Notes under the pieces: model-generated
The model's input: only the letters and a program-made list of their open reading frames with translations
What the model was told of the DNA's origin: nothing
Databases searched by the model: none
Shown: positions 44,601 to 54,985 of the stretch, one piece after another
Numbering within the stretch: the first letter of the stretch is position 1
Layout of the letters: every line of letters starts with the position of its first letter
Made by a program: the position numbers and the translations under genes
Assembly (NCBI GenBank): GCA_030068145.1
Contig: JAPJBO010000733.1
Coordinates: 51,873-115,872 of the forward strand
Direction of reading: 5' to 3'
Source of the DNA: Diplonema papillatum
Lineage: Eukaryota > Euglenozoa > Diplonemea > Diplonemida > Diplonemidae
Length of the DNA: 64,000 bases

Positions 44601-47600
44601 GACGTGTGACACGAGCGGAGTCTGCGCCGAAGGCGGCCAAGCGTGCGAAGACCCGAACACCAGCTCGCTGTCGCTGGCGGACTGGCGGTGCGTGTGCGCG
44701 GCGCCGTCCGTCGGGAGCGCGGCGATGGCCGTGTCGCACTGCGTGATCGACGAGTGCGAGGCGGAGTGCGCGCACTGCGAGGGCGACATCTGCGACCACC
44801 AAGAGCAGGCGTGTCGCGACCCGAACACGACCGCCGCCTCCGCGTCCGACTGGACGTGCACGTGCAAGTCCGGGTTGTCCGGCAGCAGCGTCGCGTCCGT
44901 CGCCACGTGCGTCTTCGACGAGTGCGCCGTCACCGCCAACGAGGAATCCTGCGCGAAACACGGGCAATCTTGCGTCGATCCCGACACGTCGCCGGCTAAA
45001 AGAAACGACTGGGAGTGCCGCTGCGTGGTGCCGCCCGCATTAAACGAGTCGTCGGCTGTGATGAAACCGGCCACGTGCGAGTACCCCGGGGAGTGCAACA
45101 ACGACACGGAAGCGTTGAAGTGCCAGCAGCTCGGGTACATGTGCAACGATCCGAACCCGCACCCGTCTTCGCTCGATGACTGGGTCTGCATGTGCACGCC
45201 CCCGTTGAAGGGAGAGGCGCAGACGGCGTCAGCGTCTGGGATGGCGTGCGAGATCGACGAGTGCGAGAACGTGTGTTCCACGTGCGCTGCGACTCCGTCG
45301 TCGCCGGCGAACGCGTGCGCGGTCGAAGGACAGGCGTGCAACGATCCGGACCACAAGAAGTTCGCCGACTGGGTGTGCGCCTGCCCGGCGCCCAGCGAGA
45401 TGACGGCGGTCGGCAAGGCGAGCGCGGAATGCCTCGTCGACGAGTGCGCCGCGGACTGCGCGACCTGCGAGGGCGGCGCGTGCTCGGCCGCGAACCAGCA
45501 GTGCGCCGACCCCGACACGAACGTCACGTCCCTGTCCGACTGGACGTGCTCGTGCGTTCCACCGGGCGTCGGCGCCGCGACCGCGGGCCCCGCGGCCTGC
45601 GTTTGCGACGAGTGCGCGGGGGGCTCGGTGTGCACGCGGGCCGGGCAGGCCTGCCGGGATGACAACACGACGTGCCACGGTGGGGCTGCGCCCGACTTCG
45701 TTTGCGGGTGCAACCCGCCGTATTACGGCGAGGCCGTGGGGCTCCCGGTGGCCGTCTGCCGGCGTGACGAGTGCGCCGAGCACAGCACGTGCACCGCGGC
45801 AGGGCAGACGTGCAGCGATCCCGACGACGGCACGGACGACGACTGGCGGTGTGAGTGCCCTCCGCCGTCTGCGGGGTCGGCGGTCGCGGCGCTCGCCGGC
45901 TGCGTGCTCGACGAGTGCGTGTCCGCTTGCGCCACCTGCGCCAACGAGACGTGCACCGGCGCCGGGCAAGTGTGCAGCGACCCCGATTCGAACGCGAGCT
46001 CTACTCGCGACTGGACGTGCAGGTGCACCGGCGCCGGCGTCGGGGTGGCAACCGGCAAGGCGGCCACCTGCGCGTGCGATGAGTGCGCGGCGACGGATGT
46101 CTGCGCCTCGGCCGGGCAAACCTGCGAAGACAGAAACCTGACGTGCCGGTCCGCCGGCGAGCCGGCGGACTATTCCTGCGTCTGCGGCGCGCCGATGGGC
46201 GGGGTGGGTGTCGGTGAGGCGGCGGTGTGCGTGCTCGACGAGTGCGACGGAGAGAACAGCTCAGTCTGCGCGGGGGTAGGGCAGGACTGCGAGGATCCGG
46301 ACCCGACCGTCACCGGCGACTGGGCGTGCGTGTGCCGCGGCCCGGCGGTGGGGGTGGCTGCAGGACGGCCGGCGGCGTGCACGCTCGATGAGTGCGCCGC
46401 GGCGTGCGCGCACTGCGCGAACGGGACGTGCGCGGACGCGGGGCAGACCTGCAACGACACGAACACGGACGCGGCGTCGACGCTCGACTGGACGTGCGCT
46501 TGCGCGTTTCCGGGGGTCGGCGCCGCGACTGCGCGCGTGGCGCCGTGCGTGTGCAACGAGTGTTTGTCCGACCACACGTGTGCAGACGCGGGGCAGTTCT
46601 GCTACGACGGCAACCGAACGTGTGGCACCGAGCCGACCTTCGAGTGCAAATGCCCGCTCGGTTGGACGGGGCATGCTGTGGCGGGCGTCGCGTCGTGCGA
46701 GCAGGACGAGTGCGACGCCGCCGCGCGAAACGGCAGCGGAATCTGCGCAGAGCGCGGCCAGGCGTGTTCGGACCCGGATCGGACGGCCGGGGACACGTGG
46801 CTGTGCGTGTGCCCGTCGCCGGCCCGCGGCACGGCCGCGATGCAGCCGGCGCTGTGCGTCCTCGACGAGTGCGTCGAAGCCTGTGCGCAGTGCGCCGGCG
46901 ACGCCTGCGAGGCCGCGGGCCAAGCGTGCAACGACCCCGACCAGGCGCCGGACTCGACCGGGGACTGGACGTGCACGTGCCGCGCCGGCGTCGGCGAGGC
47001 GACCGCGGGGCCCGCGGCCTGCGTGTGCGATGAATGCGTCGCTTCGACCGTCTGCGCCGCCCACGGGCAGGAGTGCTCCGACAAAAACACGACGTGCGCG
47101 AGCGCGGGTGAACCCGCCGACTTCACGTGCACGTGCCCGCCTCCTGCCTTCGGCAGCGCCGTGGGGGCCGCCGCCGTGTGCAGCGTCGACGAGTGCGAGG
47201 CCTACGGGAGCGTGTGCACAACCGTCGGGCAGGCATGCACGGACGAAGACCTGACGGCGGCAAACACGTGGCGGTGCGTTTGCGCGGCTCCGGGTGTCGG
47301 GTCGGCGGCGCTCGAGGCTGCGAACTGCACGCTCGACGAGTGCGCCGCGGCGTGTCCACACTGCGAGAATGGCACGTGCACTCTGCAAGGGCAGGCGTGC
47401 GTTGACGCGGACACCCGGGCTTCGGCCATCGGCGACTGGACGTGCGAGTGCCAGGGCAGGGGCGTAGGGATCGCTACCGGTAGAGCTGCCGCCTGCTCGT
47501 GCGATGATTGCGCGTGGACCGACGTCTGCGCGGCGGCGAACCAAACGTGCTTCGACGGGAATTCGACGTGCGGTGACGCGCTGGACTTCGTGTGCCTGTG

Positions 47601-49392
47601 CGAGGAGCCGTACTCCGGCAACGCGACCGTCGCAGCCGCCGCGTGCAGCGAGGACGAGTGCCTGGCGGGCGATCGGCGCGCGATCTGCGAAGACGCGGGG
47701 CAGACCTGCCGTGACCCGAACGCCAGCAGCCCCGGCGACTGGGAGTGCCACTGCCCGCCGGGAGCCGCGGCGGGCGGCGACGGCGAGCCGGGGAACGGCG
47801 CGCCGGTGGCGAAGTGTGTCCTCGACGAGTGCGAGGCGAGCTGCCCGTCGTGCGCGGGGGCGGCTTGCTCCGGCGCCGGGCAGACGTGCGCCGACAGGGA
47901 CACCGACATGCGGAGCCTCCGGGACTGGGTGTGCAAGTGCAGCCCGCCGTCCGCAGCGGAATCCGACCTGGGCCCCGTCTCCTCGTGCACGTTCGACGAG
48001 TGCGCGGGCAACCCTTGCACTGTCGACTGCGCGCCGGGGACGGCGGAGTGCTCGCAGACATGCATCGACCCGGATACAGACGTCGGCAGCCTCAACGACT
48101 GGTCATGCGCTTGCCCTCCTCCATCAACCGACACAGCCATCGGCGCACCGGCCGTGTGCGCGGTGCATCCGTGTACGTTGTACGCCAACGAGGCGCTTTG
48201 CTTGCAAGACGCGTTGAGTCGGTGCGCGTGGGTAAACGGAACTTGCGTCGTGTTCAAGGCCAGCGAAGAACCGTGTGCGCAGCGATCCGTTGCCGCGTGC
48301 GAGTCCTCGACCGGCGCGGGGCGGTGCAGCGTGGTCGCTGGCGAGTGCGCGATGAACCCCGCCCACGGGGCATGCCCCGCCGGCGGCTGCTGCGCGTGCC
48401 TGCAGGGCTGGACCGGCGCGGACTGCGGCGTGTGCGCCTTCGGCGCGGCCGCCGGCGGAGAGTGCCCGGTGTGCACGCGGCAGGGCACCTGCGGCGGCCG
48501 CGGGAGCTGCACCCCGGCGCGGGTCTGCCTGTGCGACCCCGGGTGGGGCGGCGTTTCGTGCGGGGAGCGGGCGTGTTCCCCCGCCGGCGCCGCGCACTGG
48601 TACACTCTGTACCCGAACGAGCCGGTGGAAGGACGGCCATTCAACCTGGTCGTCCACGGGTGCTTCGACGGGCCTCTCGCTGTCAAGCTGCTGCCGGGGG
48701 ACGCGGAGTGCCAGCGAGAGGTGAAAGCGCCGTGCGCAACGGGCGGCGACACTCTGCGCTTGGACGACGAGTGCCACGACGGGGCTCAGTCCGCCGGCCC
48801 CCGCGTTGAGGTGGCGGGGTTGGAGCTGCTGCTGAAGGCGACGGCCGCGTTTTCCGAAGCGTCACGCGCGTTCAAGCTCTGCTGGGCCAAGACTGGCGGC
48901 AACTGGACGGAGCTGAGCACGCACGCGCGAAACGGCGACCGAACGCCGTCCTTCCGCGTGTCCTCCGTACCGGGGAAGGATTCGGGATCCGTCAGCGCGG
49001 CTCCCTCGAAATCTGACTCGCTTGCCGGCTGCTGCGAGGGCCTATCCGTCGGCTCCGGTTGCGTCCCTGTTGCCGCAGTGGTGGCGGTCTGGGCCGTGTT
49101 CCTCAGCGTGATTATCGCCGCTGGGTTCGGCGTGGCCGCCAGCCACATGCAGCTCGCTGCGCTGGTCTCGGCCGGCGTCGTGTTCGACTTCGACATCGAA
49201 GACACGCCTTCCGCCGACAACTCGTCGGGCGACCCGAAGGACGCCACCGCCTCCTCGGCGGCGAAGCTCGGGTACAAAGCCGACGCGTTCGACGCCGATA
49301 AGTCGTGCAAACTCCTTTCAAACGCCTCGGACAGCTCGGCGGACAACCTTAACTCCAGCCGCAGCGGGGATGCGGCCTCGACTGGACAGTGA
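32674..49392 (+). CDS. Giant type I membrane receptor: lectin-like, Cys/Trp, vWA and EGF-like domains; two exons
   Basis: Exon 1 is 32674-36373 and exon 2 is 39842-49392; joined in phase 1 they give 4416 residues. A signal peptide (MRASAGLRGLVILLAGECAVG) follows an AG acceptor at 32663-32664. Five C-type-lectin-like domains (about 20-180, 197-345, 366-526, 547-710, 727-886) each end in CEFPC....DC...C...GRC. Then come Cys/Trp modules (887-1077), a vWA domain with DGSST metal site (about 1078-1310) that is split by the intron, more Cys/Trp modules (1323-1600), a second vWA with the altered site DGSLN (1601-1820), about 45 EGF-like repeats (about 1937-4015), a laminin/EGF pair (4081-4147), a beta-rich domain, one transmembrane helix (about 4307-4330) and an acidic tail of about 85 residues. 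It looks like a cell-surface adhesion or recognition receptor; the ligand is unknown. The 5' end is duplicated twice upstream. No frame interruption was seen within either exon. Confidence 0.85.
36526..36605 (+). mobile_element. tRNA-derived SINE-like head
   Basis: GGGTGGCACAGTGAGCTGG resembles an RNA polymerase III A box, and 33 bases on, GGGTTCGGACCCC matches a B box. A real tRNA fold is not satisfied (the D arm is irregular), so this looks like the head of a SINE rather than a tRNA gene. The downstream end is unclear. Confidence 0.45.
36720..37195 (+). repeat. GC-rich tandem repeat of alternating units
   Basis: Two related units of about 55-65 bp alternate: GGGTACGAGCGCCAAACCTT with ACCCGTGCT, and GGGTGCCAGCGCCAAACCTT with TCCCGTACTCGG. 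They are separated by runs of G and C. About seven units in all. Confidence 0.8.
37334..38583. mobile_element. 1250-bp TIR transposon with TA flanks
   Basis: The ends are perfect 21-bp inverted repeats beginning CAGGGGGGGGCTAAATACAA, flanked by TA on both sides (37332-37333, 38584-38585). GTTGTATT words recur just inside both ends. The interior, about 37590-38410, is GC-rich with several open frames (for example a Ser/Asp-rich stretch at about 37885-37960), but I recognise no transposase, so it is probably non-autonomous or carries captured sequence. A perfect palindrome GTCAGACGGCCGTCTGAC lies near 37570. Superfamily unproven; TA flanks would fit Tc1/mariner-like elements. Confidence 0.75.
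38950..39112 (+). repeat. Short tandem duplication
   Basis: Two units of about 75 bp share ATGCATGTTTGATGCT and CACCGCCTAACTCCGACTAC. Confidence 0.7.
39504..39650 (+). repeat. Dispersed repeat R4, copy 2
   Basis: It matches 5061-5270 without the internal insert of that copy. It lies directly before R3 near the 3' end of the long intron. Confidence 0.75.
39651..39815 (+). repeat. Dispersed repeat R3, copy 1
   Basis: It shares CTTCTTGGTGTCGGTCGCA, ACTACCCGCCTC and AATGGTCAACCGGAGACCCT with 53705-53857. It ends about 25 bp before the intron acceptor. Confidence 0.75.
41950..48180 (+). repeat. Coding repeat: about 45 EGF-like units in the giant receptor
   Basis: Units of 40-50 residues follow the plan DEC...C..C....C....Q.C.DP......DW.C.C..P....A......C. 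Two subtypes alternate, one with CPxCxNGxC near the start and one shorter with C.....Q. A third type, C.CDEC......C...GQ.C.D.N.TC, appears after about 45600. Asp/Asn before DEC and in DPD are where calcium-binding EGF domains hold calcium, but the Cys spacing is not standard. The DNA is repetitive enough that assembly could have collapsed or expanded it. Confidence 0.85.
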
Positions 49393-49687
49393 AAGGCCGC
49401 CACGTGTGTCAGGGAGGCTGCATGCGGATTCTCACCACGTTCTTGTAATTGCAGCACCGAGCGCAGTACCTGAGGCCCGCATGGCAATACCTGGCAAAAG
49501 ACGCATGTACAATACCTGCCGCAGGACAAACGCGCACCTGGCGTATGACGAATACACGACGCATGTCGACATGCACAATACTTGACGTGTGGCGACAAGT
49601 ATACTTATGACAAGTACAATACCTGCCGTACGACAACACTTGTCGTATGACAACGAGAACACAAGTACAACCCCTGCAGTACAGTGG
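49393..49687. repeat. Degenerate short repeats downstream of the giant gene
   Basis: Words near ACAAGTACAATACCTGCCGT and ACGACAACACTTGTCGTATG recur several times in 49480-49680, partly as inverted copies. No coding content. Confidence 0.5.
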
Positions 49688-49845
49688 TAACCTGGATCTT
49701 GGACGTGTCGAACGGGTCTTTCACAAGGAGTGCAAGCTCTACCAATCTGGCGGACTTGCAACACCGAAGAGACCTCTCTCACTTGTGAATGCGCACCTGT
49801 CCGGATCCCTCACGTTGCAGCATCCGCAGGCTTCGTCCGCCCGAA
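49688..49845 (+). repeat. Dispersed repeat R9, copy 1
   Basis: It shares ACCTGGATCTTGG, AGACCTCTCTCACTTGTG-like sequence and CACGTTGCAG with 51155-51315. Confidence 0.6.
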
Positions 49846-51154
49846 CGTTGCTCCACCACCTGTCCTTGGTCGTCTTGGCGACTGACGGTGCACACAGCAA
49901 AGAAGCGGCGCCGGGAGCTCGGAAGACGCGGAAACCCGACATTTTTCGCACGCCCATCAGTCCCAGAGCAAAATAAAACAACCAGAGAACGAGATCACAG
50001 GTACTTCGTGCAGACTTGTGCTTCAAAGGAGCAGAGATCGAGTTAGGACGTGTTTCCCGGGTTCCAAGACCGGTTTTGGGTTCCGGTGCACCTAACTACT
50101 CTGTACAACCACACGTATGTGGATCCGACATGCGTAAACCGGAGACCACCGGGAATGGAGCCTTAAACAATTGCCCTAGCTTGACGGAAGGAGTGGGAAC
50201 AAAAAGAAAAAAAAAAACGCAACCAATGCTCTTGAGGGAACAGGCGGTCCCCCGAATCGTTTCTTTTTTTACCTGCTGCAAAGGTCGAGAGGTACGAACG
50301 AAACCCATGCGCGTTCTTTCCAAACTAGTCAACCAACAACCACAACCAACGCCTTGAGGGACACAAGTGCACTTGTCATACAGGCGGCTAGTACCCATGA
50401 CGAGTAGACATGACGTCACGAGACAGGCAAACATCACATGCGTTCACACGAAAGAGTATGCACGAAAAGTGCACGTGACAAGTGCAACTGTACAATTGCA
50501 CACATGAAAGTAAACATGCCAAGTGCACAAGTACAGCTACTACTCGGGGTATTATGACTTTGTTGACTGCATTTCTTTGACGTACTTTAAGCCGGTCCAT
50601 CCCTACGAACATGATGGCGGATGTCTCCAACATGATGGGAACCTCCACAGAGCCAACAAGTCAGAAGAGGAACTTTGGGGAGAACGTTTCTGGAGTTGGC
50701 TGTACTGATAAACGGAGCAACGGACGATCAACAACAACTGACCGAAGGCGACGAACAGGATGCGGCAGTTTTCTTCATGTGCAACCGGTGTTCCGGAAAG
50801 TTCCCGTCAGTTCGAATGTACTATTAAGAATAAGAATGGCGAGGAGGTGAGGACCCGTATTCCTGGACCGGTTTGGCAGAGGGCCACACTGCCGGTGCAC
50901 GCTTCCAGAGGCCGAATCCTGGCGATCTCGAAGAAATAGAACTTGGATTGCCAAATCGAACTGAACGAACATGTAAAAACCGAAACAAAATACACATCCC
51001 GCCTCAACTGTCGACGGGTTTGCGGAATTTCAAGCGAACTTTAACTCTAAAAACCTTGGCCGGCCAAAGTGTGTCGAAGCGCTCTAGTTTTGACGACCGC
51101 GAGCATGCATTGCAACCACTACGGAGAAGGGACGTGCCGCTCTCACGTCGTGTG
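49846..51154. other. Unassigned sequence with an R2 core
   Basis: An R2 core lies at 51020-51055. Two loosely similar stretches around CCTTGAGGGA occur at 50220-50250 and 50340-50390. No gene recognised. Confidence 0.4.
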
Positions 51155-51315
51155 GTCGACCTGGATCTTGGGGGGGGGGATGCCAGACAGGGGGTCATTC
51201 GCGAGGAGTGCGAGCCCACTACCCACAGTGTGCTTGCAACAACGGAGAGATCTCTCTCACTTGTGGCTGCACGCCCTAGCTGGACCCCTCCCCACGTTGC
51301 AGAACTCGCCCGCAG
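51155..51315 (+). repeat. Dispersed repeat R9, copy 2
   Basis: Diverged partner of 49688-49845 with a run of nine G at about 51170. Confidence 0.6.
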
Positions 51316-51564
51316 GATTATAGTCCAGAACGTTCCCAGTGTTTGCTCCGAACAGAAACCACAGCGCGGCTGTTCTTTTGCTCGGAGCCGGCGGCGGTTG
51401 CACCAAAGCCTCGTTTCCAAAAGTCGTGATCAAGTCTGTATACCCACAGCAGGCGCGAACTTAACGCAAGGACCCTTCAGACGTGGAACGCTTGGTCAGA
51501 AAAGCAAACACCGCAACGGAGCAGGCGCCCAGCAGGCATTAGGCTCGGTCAGGACTGAGTGTGC

Positions 51565-51685
51565 GGGTTGCCCTTCGATGTATTGTGCAGGCTAAAAAGA
51601 CGTAGGCAGCGTTTTGGTGGTTACCTGAATACACACAGGGTAAATACAAGTGGGAAAACGATCACCCGGCACGCACAAACAAAAC
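51565..51685 (+). repeat. Dispersed repeat R7, copy 2
   Basis: Matches 25325-25470 with a short internal deletion. Confidence 0.7.
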
Positions 51686-52431
51686 GAAGAGCCTGTCTTT
51701 TTTTTCGAACATGACGTGGGCGGCATAGAGAGAGTACGACAACTCTATGGCACCATAAAGTCCAGAAAATCCACGGTAAAGAAAGAAAACCAAAAAAATA
51801 CCGTCACTAAAAGGCATGAAAAAACGCTGAAAGTATATAATGTTGTCGACAACGAAAAGCAAAAGAATAAACCAAAACTACGCATTTCTTTGGCTCAGAT
51901 CCCAAGCTTTTTGAGTCCCCCGGAATTGGCCCTGCCAAAAGAAATGGGGGGCCCAGGACCACTTGCACAACGCAGGGGACCTGGTGTCGGTCACATAAGC
52001 TAAAAACGAAGTTTCACGGATGCGCAACCACATGTGACAGTAAACAGCAAAGTAAAAGCGACACAAAGTATGAAAAGGAATGAAAACACACTGCCCAGGC
52101 CCTGCTCTAACAGCACAAAAGGAAAATCCCCACCCCGCCTCACAAGTCAAACGGAGACTTCAAAAAACCCGACCGCTTACTACAAGAAACAGTCTAGAAA
52201 TGAGTCCTGACGGAACCGTCCCTCCTCAACAAAGTAATGGCGCCTACTGTCGTGTGTGGGGCAGCCTTTTCCGACCCCTTTTCTCCGCTCGCGTAGCGAC
52301 CCCCGTCGTGCACACATTGCGCGCACTAGAATACATCGGGTTGCCGAGAGACGGCCGGGGGCTCTAGTTGTCCACGCGAACGCTCTGTGCCTCTCATGCA
52401 CGCGCGGCTAGAACAAGAATGAACTCCATAC
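51686..52431. other. Unassigned sequence
   Basis: No gene or repeat recognised. It does not look like the upstream part of an rRNA gene, so the fossil that follows is truncated on this side. Confidence 0.4.
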
Positions 52432-53098
52432 CCCCTATCTAAGGATGGCACCAGGTACGCAAATTGCCCAATAGCAACACTGCTGAGGCAGCGAAGAGAA
52501 ATAGCCTCGACACGTACTTAGCACGTTAGAAGCAATGGATGATATCTAAGCCTGTCAACGAACACAATTGGTGGACAAGTCTGGTGCCAGCACCGCGGTG
52601 ATTCCAGCACCAATAGCGTCTATTAACCACATACAGACGAACTACGCCATGTGACGGGATCTGCGAAAAGGAAGATGCCTCCAGTCTTGAGCATCAGAAC
52701 TGCACGAGTTTGAATGCCGGCGCGCAAATGAAAGAGACTGGTAATAACAAAAGGCAAGAACGCTAATCACTAGAGTGAGTCAATCACAATAAGAAACGGG
52801 GCAGACACTCCGCTCTAGTGGCGTCGTTAATACAAGTTATTCGCGAGTATCTGCAAGAGGCACGGGTGCCCGTCCTGGGTCACTTCCATGTCATTCAGTG
52901 TCGAGGTGCGCATTCGAAAGACCTGCCACGAAATCTTTCAAATGCGCCCTTCGGTTCCCGTTTTTGACCGATGAAACCCCCTTCTGAGTACGACCCAAAG
53001 TTTGCCCTGAAAGTTCATTTTCCCGAAATTAACACCCTCCCTCCGTCTGTATGTGGTTAATGCTGCTGCTGTTAAAAAGCTCGTATTTGGATCCAGAG
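52432..53098 (+). pseudogene. 18S rRNA gene fragment (fossil), euglenozoan type
   Basis: 52432-52626 plus 53057-53098 match about 235 bases of small-subunit rRNA from the helix before the conserved GCAAATT.CCCAAT site, through GACAAGTCTGGTGCCAGCAC and ATTCCAGCACCAATAGCG, to GTTAAAAAGCTCGTATTTGG. The version GCTGAGGCAGCGAAGAGAAA and the ATTAATGCTGCTGCTGTTAA stretch resemble trypanosomatids and their relatives more than other eukaryotes. Substitutions at normally invariant sites (CAGCACCGCGGTGATTCC) and loss of both flanks show that it is not a working gene. A 430-bp element interrupts it. Confidence 0.8.
52627..53056. mobile_element. 430-bp TIR element with TTAA target duplication
   Basis: The element begins CCACATACAGACG and ends CGTCTGTATGTGG, a perfect 13-bp inverted pair, and is flanked by TTAA on both sides (52623-52626, 53057-53060). 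Removing it together with one TTAA restores the conserved rRNA sequence exactly at this point. There is no coding capacity. TTAA duplication is the signature of piggyBac-type elements; the terminal bases are not the usual CCC, so the superfamily is inferred. Confidence 0.85.
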
Positions 53099-53227
53099 CT
53101 CATGGTTGCAACGAATGTCGCCTAGAGGCTTTCAAAAAAGCTCGGGATCCCCGAGCGACCTTTCAAAACGTTCTATGCCTCCCAATCAAACCGAACTTCC
53201 CTCCTCATAAAAATCTTAGCTTTCAAA

Positions 53228-53300
53228 GAGCCCATTCGACGACGGTCACCCGGAGGACTCTAACATCCCGGATTCTCAACTCAAAAAAAAAATAACAACC
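53228..53300 (+). repeat. Dispersed repeat R2 copy
   Basis: GCCCATTCGACGACGGTCACCC and CATCCCGGATTCTCAACTC match the family; the end is an A run. The core is partly deleted. Confidence 0.5.
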
Positions 53301-53649
53301 CAAAACATTTCTTTTGGGAACCCCACCGATCACCACAAGCACGCACTAAGCTGAACTTCACAAGCATACAAAAGGTCGAAAGACACCAATCTGTACGTCC
53401 ATTCGGGATCGTCGGAAACACAAATGACGCTAAAAAAATAATGGACCCCACGAGAGTCGTGTGCACCTCTCATCCCTTTTTCCTTGCTCGCTGTGGCGAC
53501 TCCTAATCGCGCACGCGTTGTGAGAACACAGGAATGGGATCCACACCCCCGAACGTCTCTCACTCGACCCGGAGGCTCTAAGTTTTCAGAGAGTGACCCC
53601 CCTTCACCTGTTGAAACCCTTCCGGGACTCCTCCCTCTCCTGTAGATTA

Positions 53650-54055
53650 CGCGGTGATGTCCATCCTCAGAAGCTGGGAGTAAAAGTTCTAAATTCAAAG
53701 CGAATTTCTTCTTGGTGTCGGTCGCAACACTTACAAACATGGCTAGCCGTAGTTAAAGTGCATAATCATACCTACTGCCCTCGTACTACCCGCCTCACAG
53801 CCTTAATGGTCAACCGGAGACCCTAAAACACCGAACCTCTAAACCACAATAAACGCTAAAAGAGAACCCATTTAACAACGGTCACACGGAGACCCTAAAC
53901 CCCCGGAATTTTGAGCGAACTTTAGCTCTAAGAGAGAGAGAGGGTGTGCCCGAATTCCACCTGAAAAGCCGGTGTGCTGCATAAGTCCACACCCGAAAAG
54001 CGGGTGACACCCGCACTTTTAACTCAAGGCTTTTACCTCCAGTTTCTGAGGCTGA
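53650..54055. repeat. Composite repeat bounded by inverted CTCAGAAGCTGG / CCAGTTTCTGAG ends
   Basis: The left boundary, about 53655, reads CTCAGAAGCTGGGAG and the right, about 54034-54055, CTCCAGTTTCTGAGGCTG. The same boundary pair closes a 104-bp hairpin at 59635-59738, and the right end also occurs at 58638-58655. Between them lie R3 (53705-53857), an R2 copy (53858-53940) and a CACACCCGAAAAGCGGGTG stem, suggesting insertions into a small inverted-repeat element. Confidence 0.5.
53705..53857 (+). repeat. Dispersed repeat R3, copy 2
   Basis: Partner of 39651-39815, here followed directly by an R2 copy at 53858-53940 (CCATTTAACAACGGTCACAC, GAGCGAACTTTAGCTCTAAG). Confidence 0.75.
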
Positions 54056-54299
54056 ACCCCACCGTGTAGTACCACGCGTTTTTTTTTTTTCCAACGATGA
54101 ACTGAACGACCCCTCCTACGAGTAGTTTAACCGCAACCAAGAGTCGTTTTCGCACTAAAGGGAGACGAATAGTCACGTTGCTCGCAGATGAGCCCATTAA
54201 TTAGCCTCCGAAGTAGTACGTGGATCGCGAGTGGCACACCTCCATCCCCACCCTGCCCCTCCTCTCATCGATCGACGATGGATCGCGCCGACACCGACA

Positions 54300-54560
54300 C
54301 GGTTGTTGGGGCCTTCTCCCCGTGACGGATTGGCCTGTGCTCTAGTAGCACGGGTGGTCCTGGCTGCGACGAGCTACGAACAGCCGCCTGGCAAATCCGA
54401 CTGTGCCTGTCTGCAGACACTCAGGTGCCGCGCTGATGACGGTCCGACGCGTTATTATGTGTCCGTGGCTTTAAGGACCGAAACACGGCGCAGACGGGGC
54501 CGGTGCGGTGTTGAGCGCATCATCCATTCCAAGCACGTTCTTGCGATCCCCCTCCCCTTA
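54300..54560 (+). repeat. Dispersed repeat R6, copy 2
   Basis: The fullest R6 copy: GGCTGCGACGAGCTACGAAC, CTGTCTGCAGACACTCAGGT, TGTGTCCGTGGCTTTAAGGA, CATTCCAAGCACGTTCTTGC. Confidence 0.7.
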
Positions 54561-54879
54561 TCGACGACAGATTGCCCAGACGCGACTCGAGGTTCGGGGG
54601 ACGGATTAGTTCTGAGGACGCATGCGGACTGGTCAGTGCGGGTTTAGGTCCGGGCCCAGGTTGAAGGCGCTGTCCGTGTGGCTACTCGCGGCCCTGATTC
54701 CTTCCGGGCCTTCGTTGCGCGTTGTGCCTGGTGCAGTGCCAGCTTCGAACTGTTGCGAACAAGAGGAATGCGCCCTTTACCTGAGGCGGGTTTGCCTGTG
54801 CTCTCGTAGCGTTGCTTATCCTGGGACGGAGCCACGAGTATCCACCTAACGAGCATGGCCTACCTGTGGGTTGTCTGCA

Positions 54880-54985
54880 CACACAAGTTCCGCGTGATGG
54901 TGGTTCGTCGTGTGTGTCCGTGGCTTAAAGAGGTGCACTGTTGGGCACATGCCAATCCAAGCACGTTCTTGCAAACCCCCCTCCC
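54880..54985 (+). repeat. Dispersed repeat R6, copy 3 (right half)
   Basis: Contains GTGTGTCCGTGGCTTAAAGA and CAATCCAAGCACGTTCTTGC. Confidence 0.65.

Noticed and set aside
41398-44967. 1189-codon minus-strand open frame, and other long frames antisense to the receptor gene
   Set aside because: They are mirror frames of GC-rich, stop-poor EGF-coding DNA; the composition is Arg/Ala/Gly noise and the plus strand carries the conserved Cys pattern.
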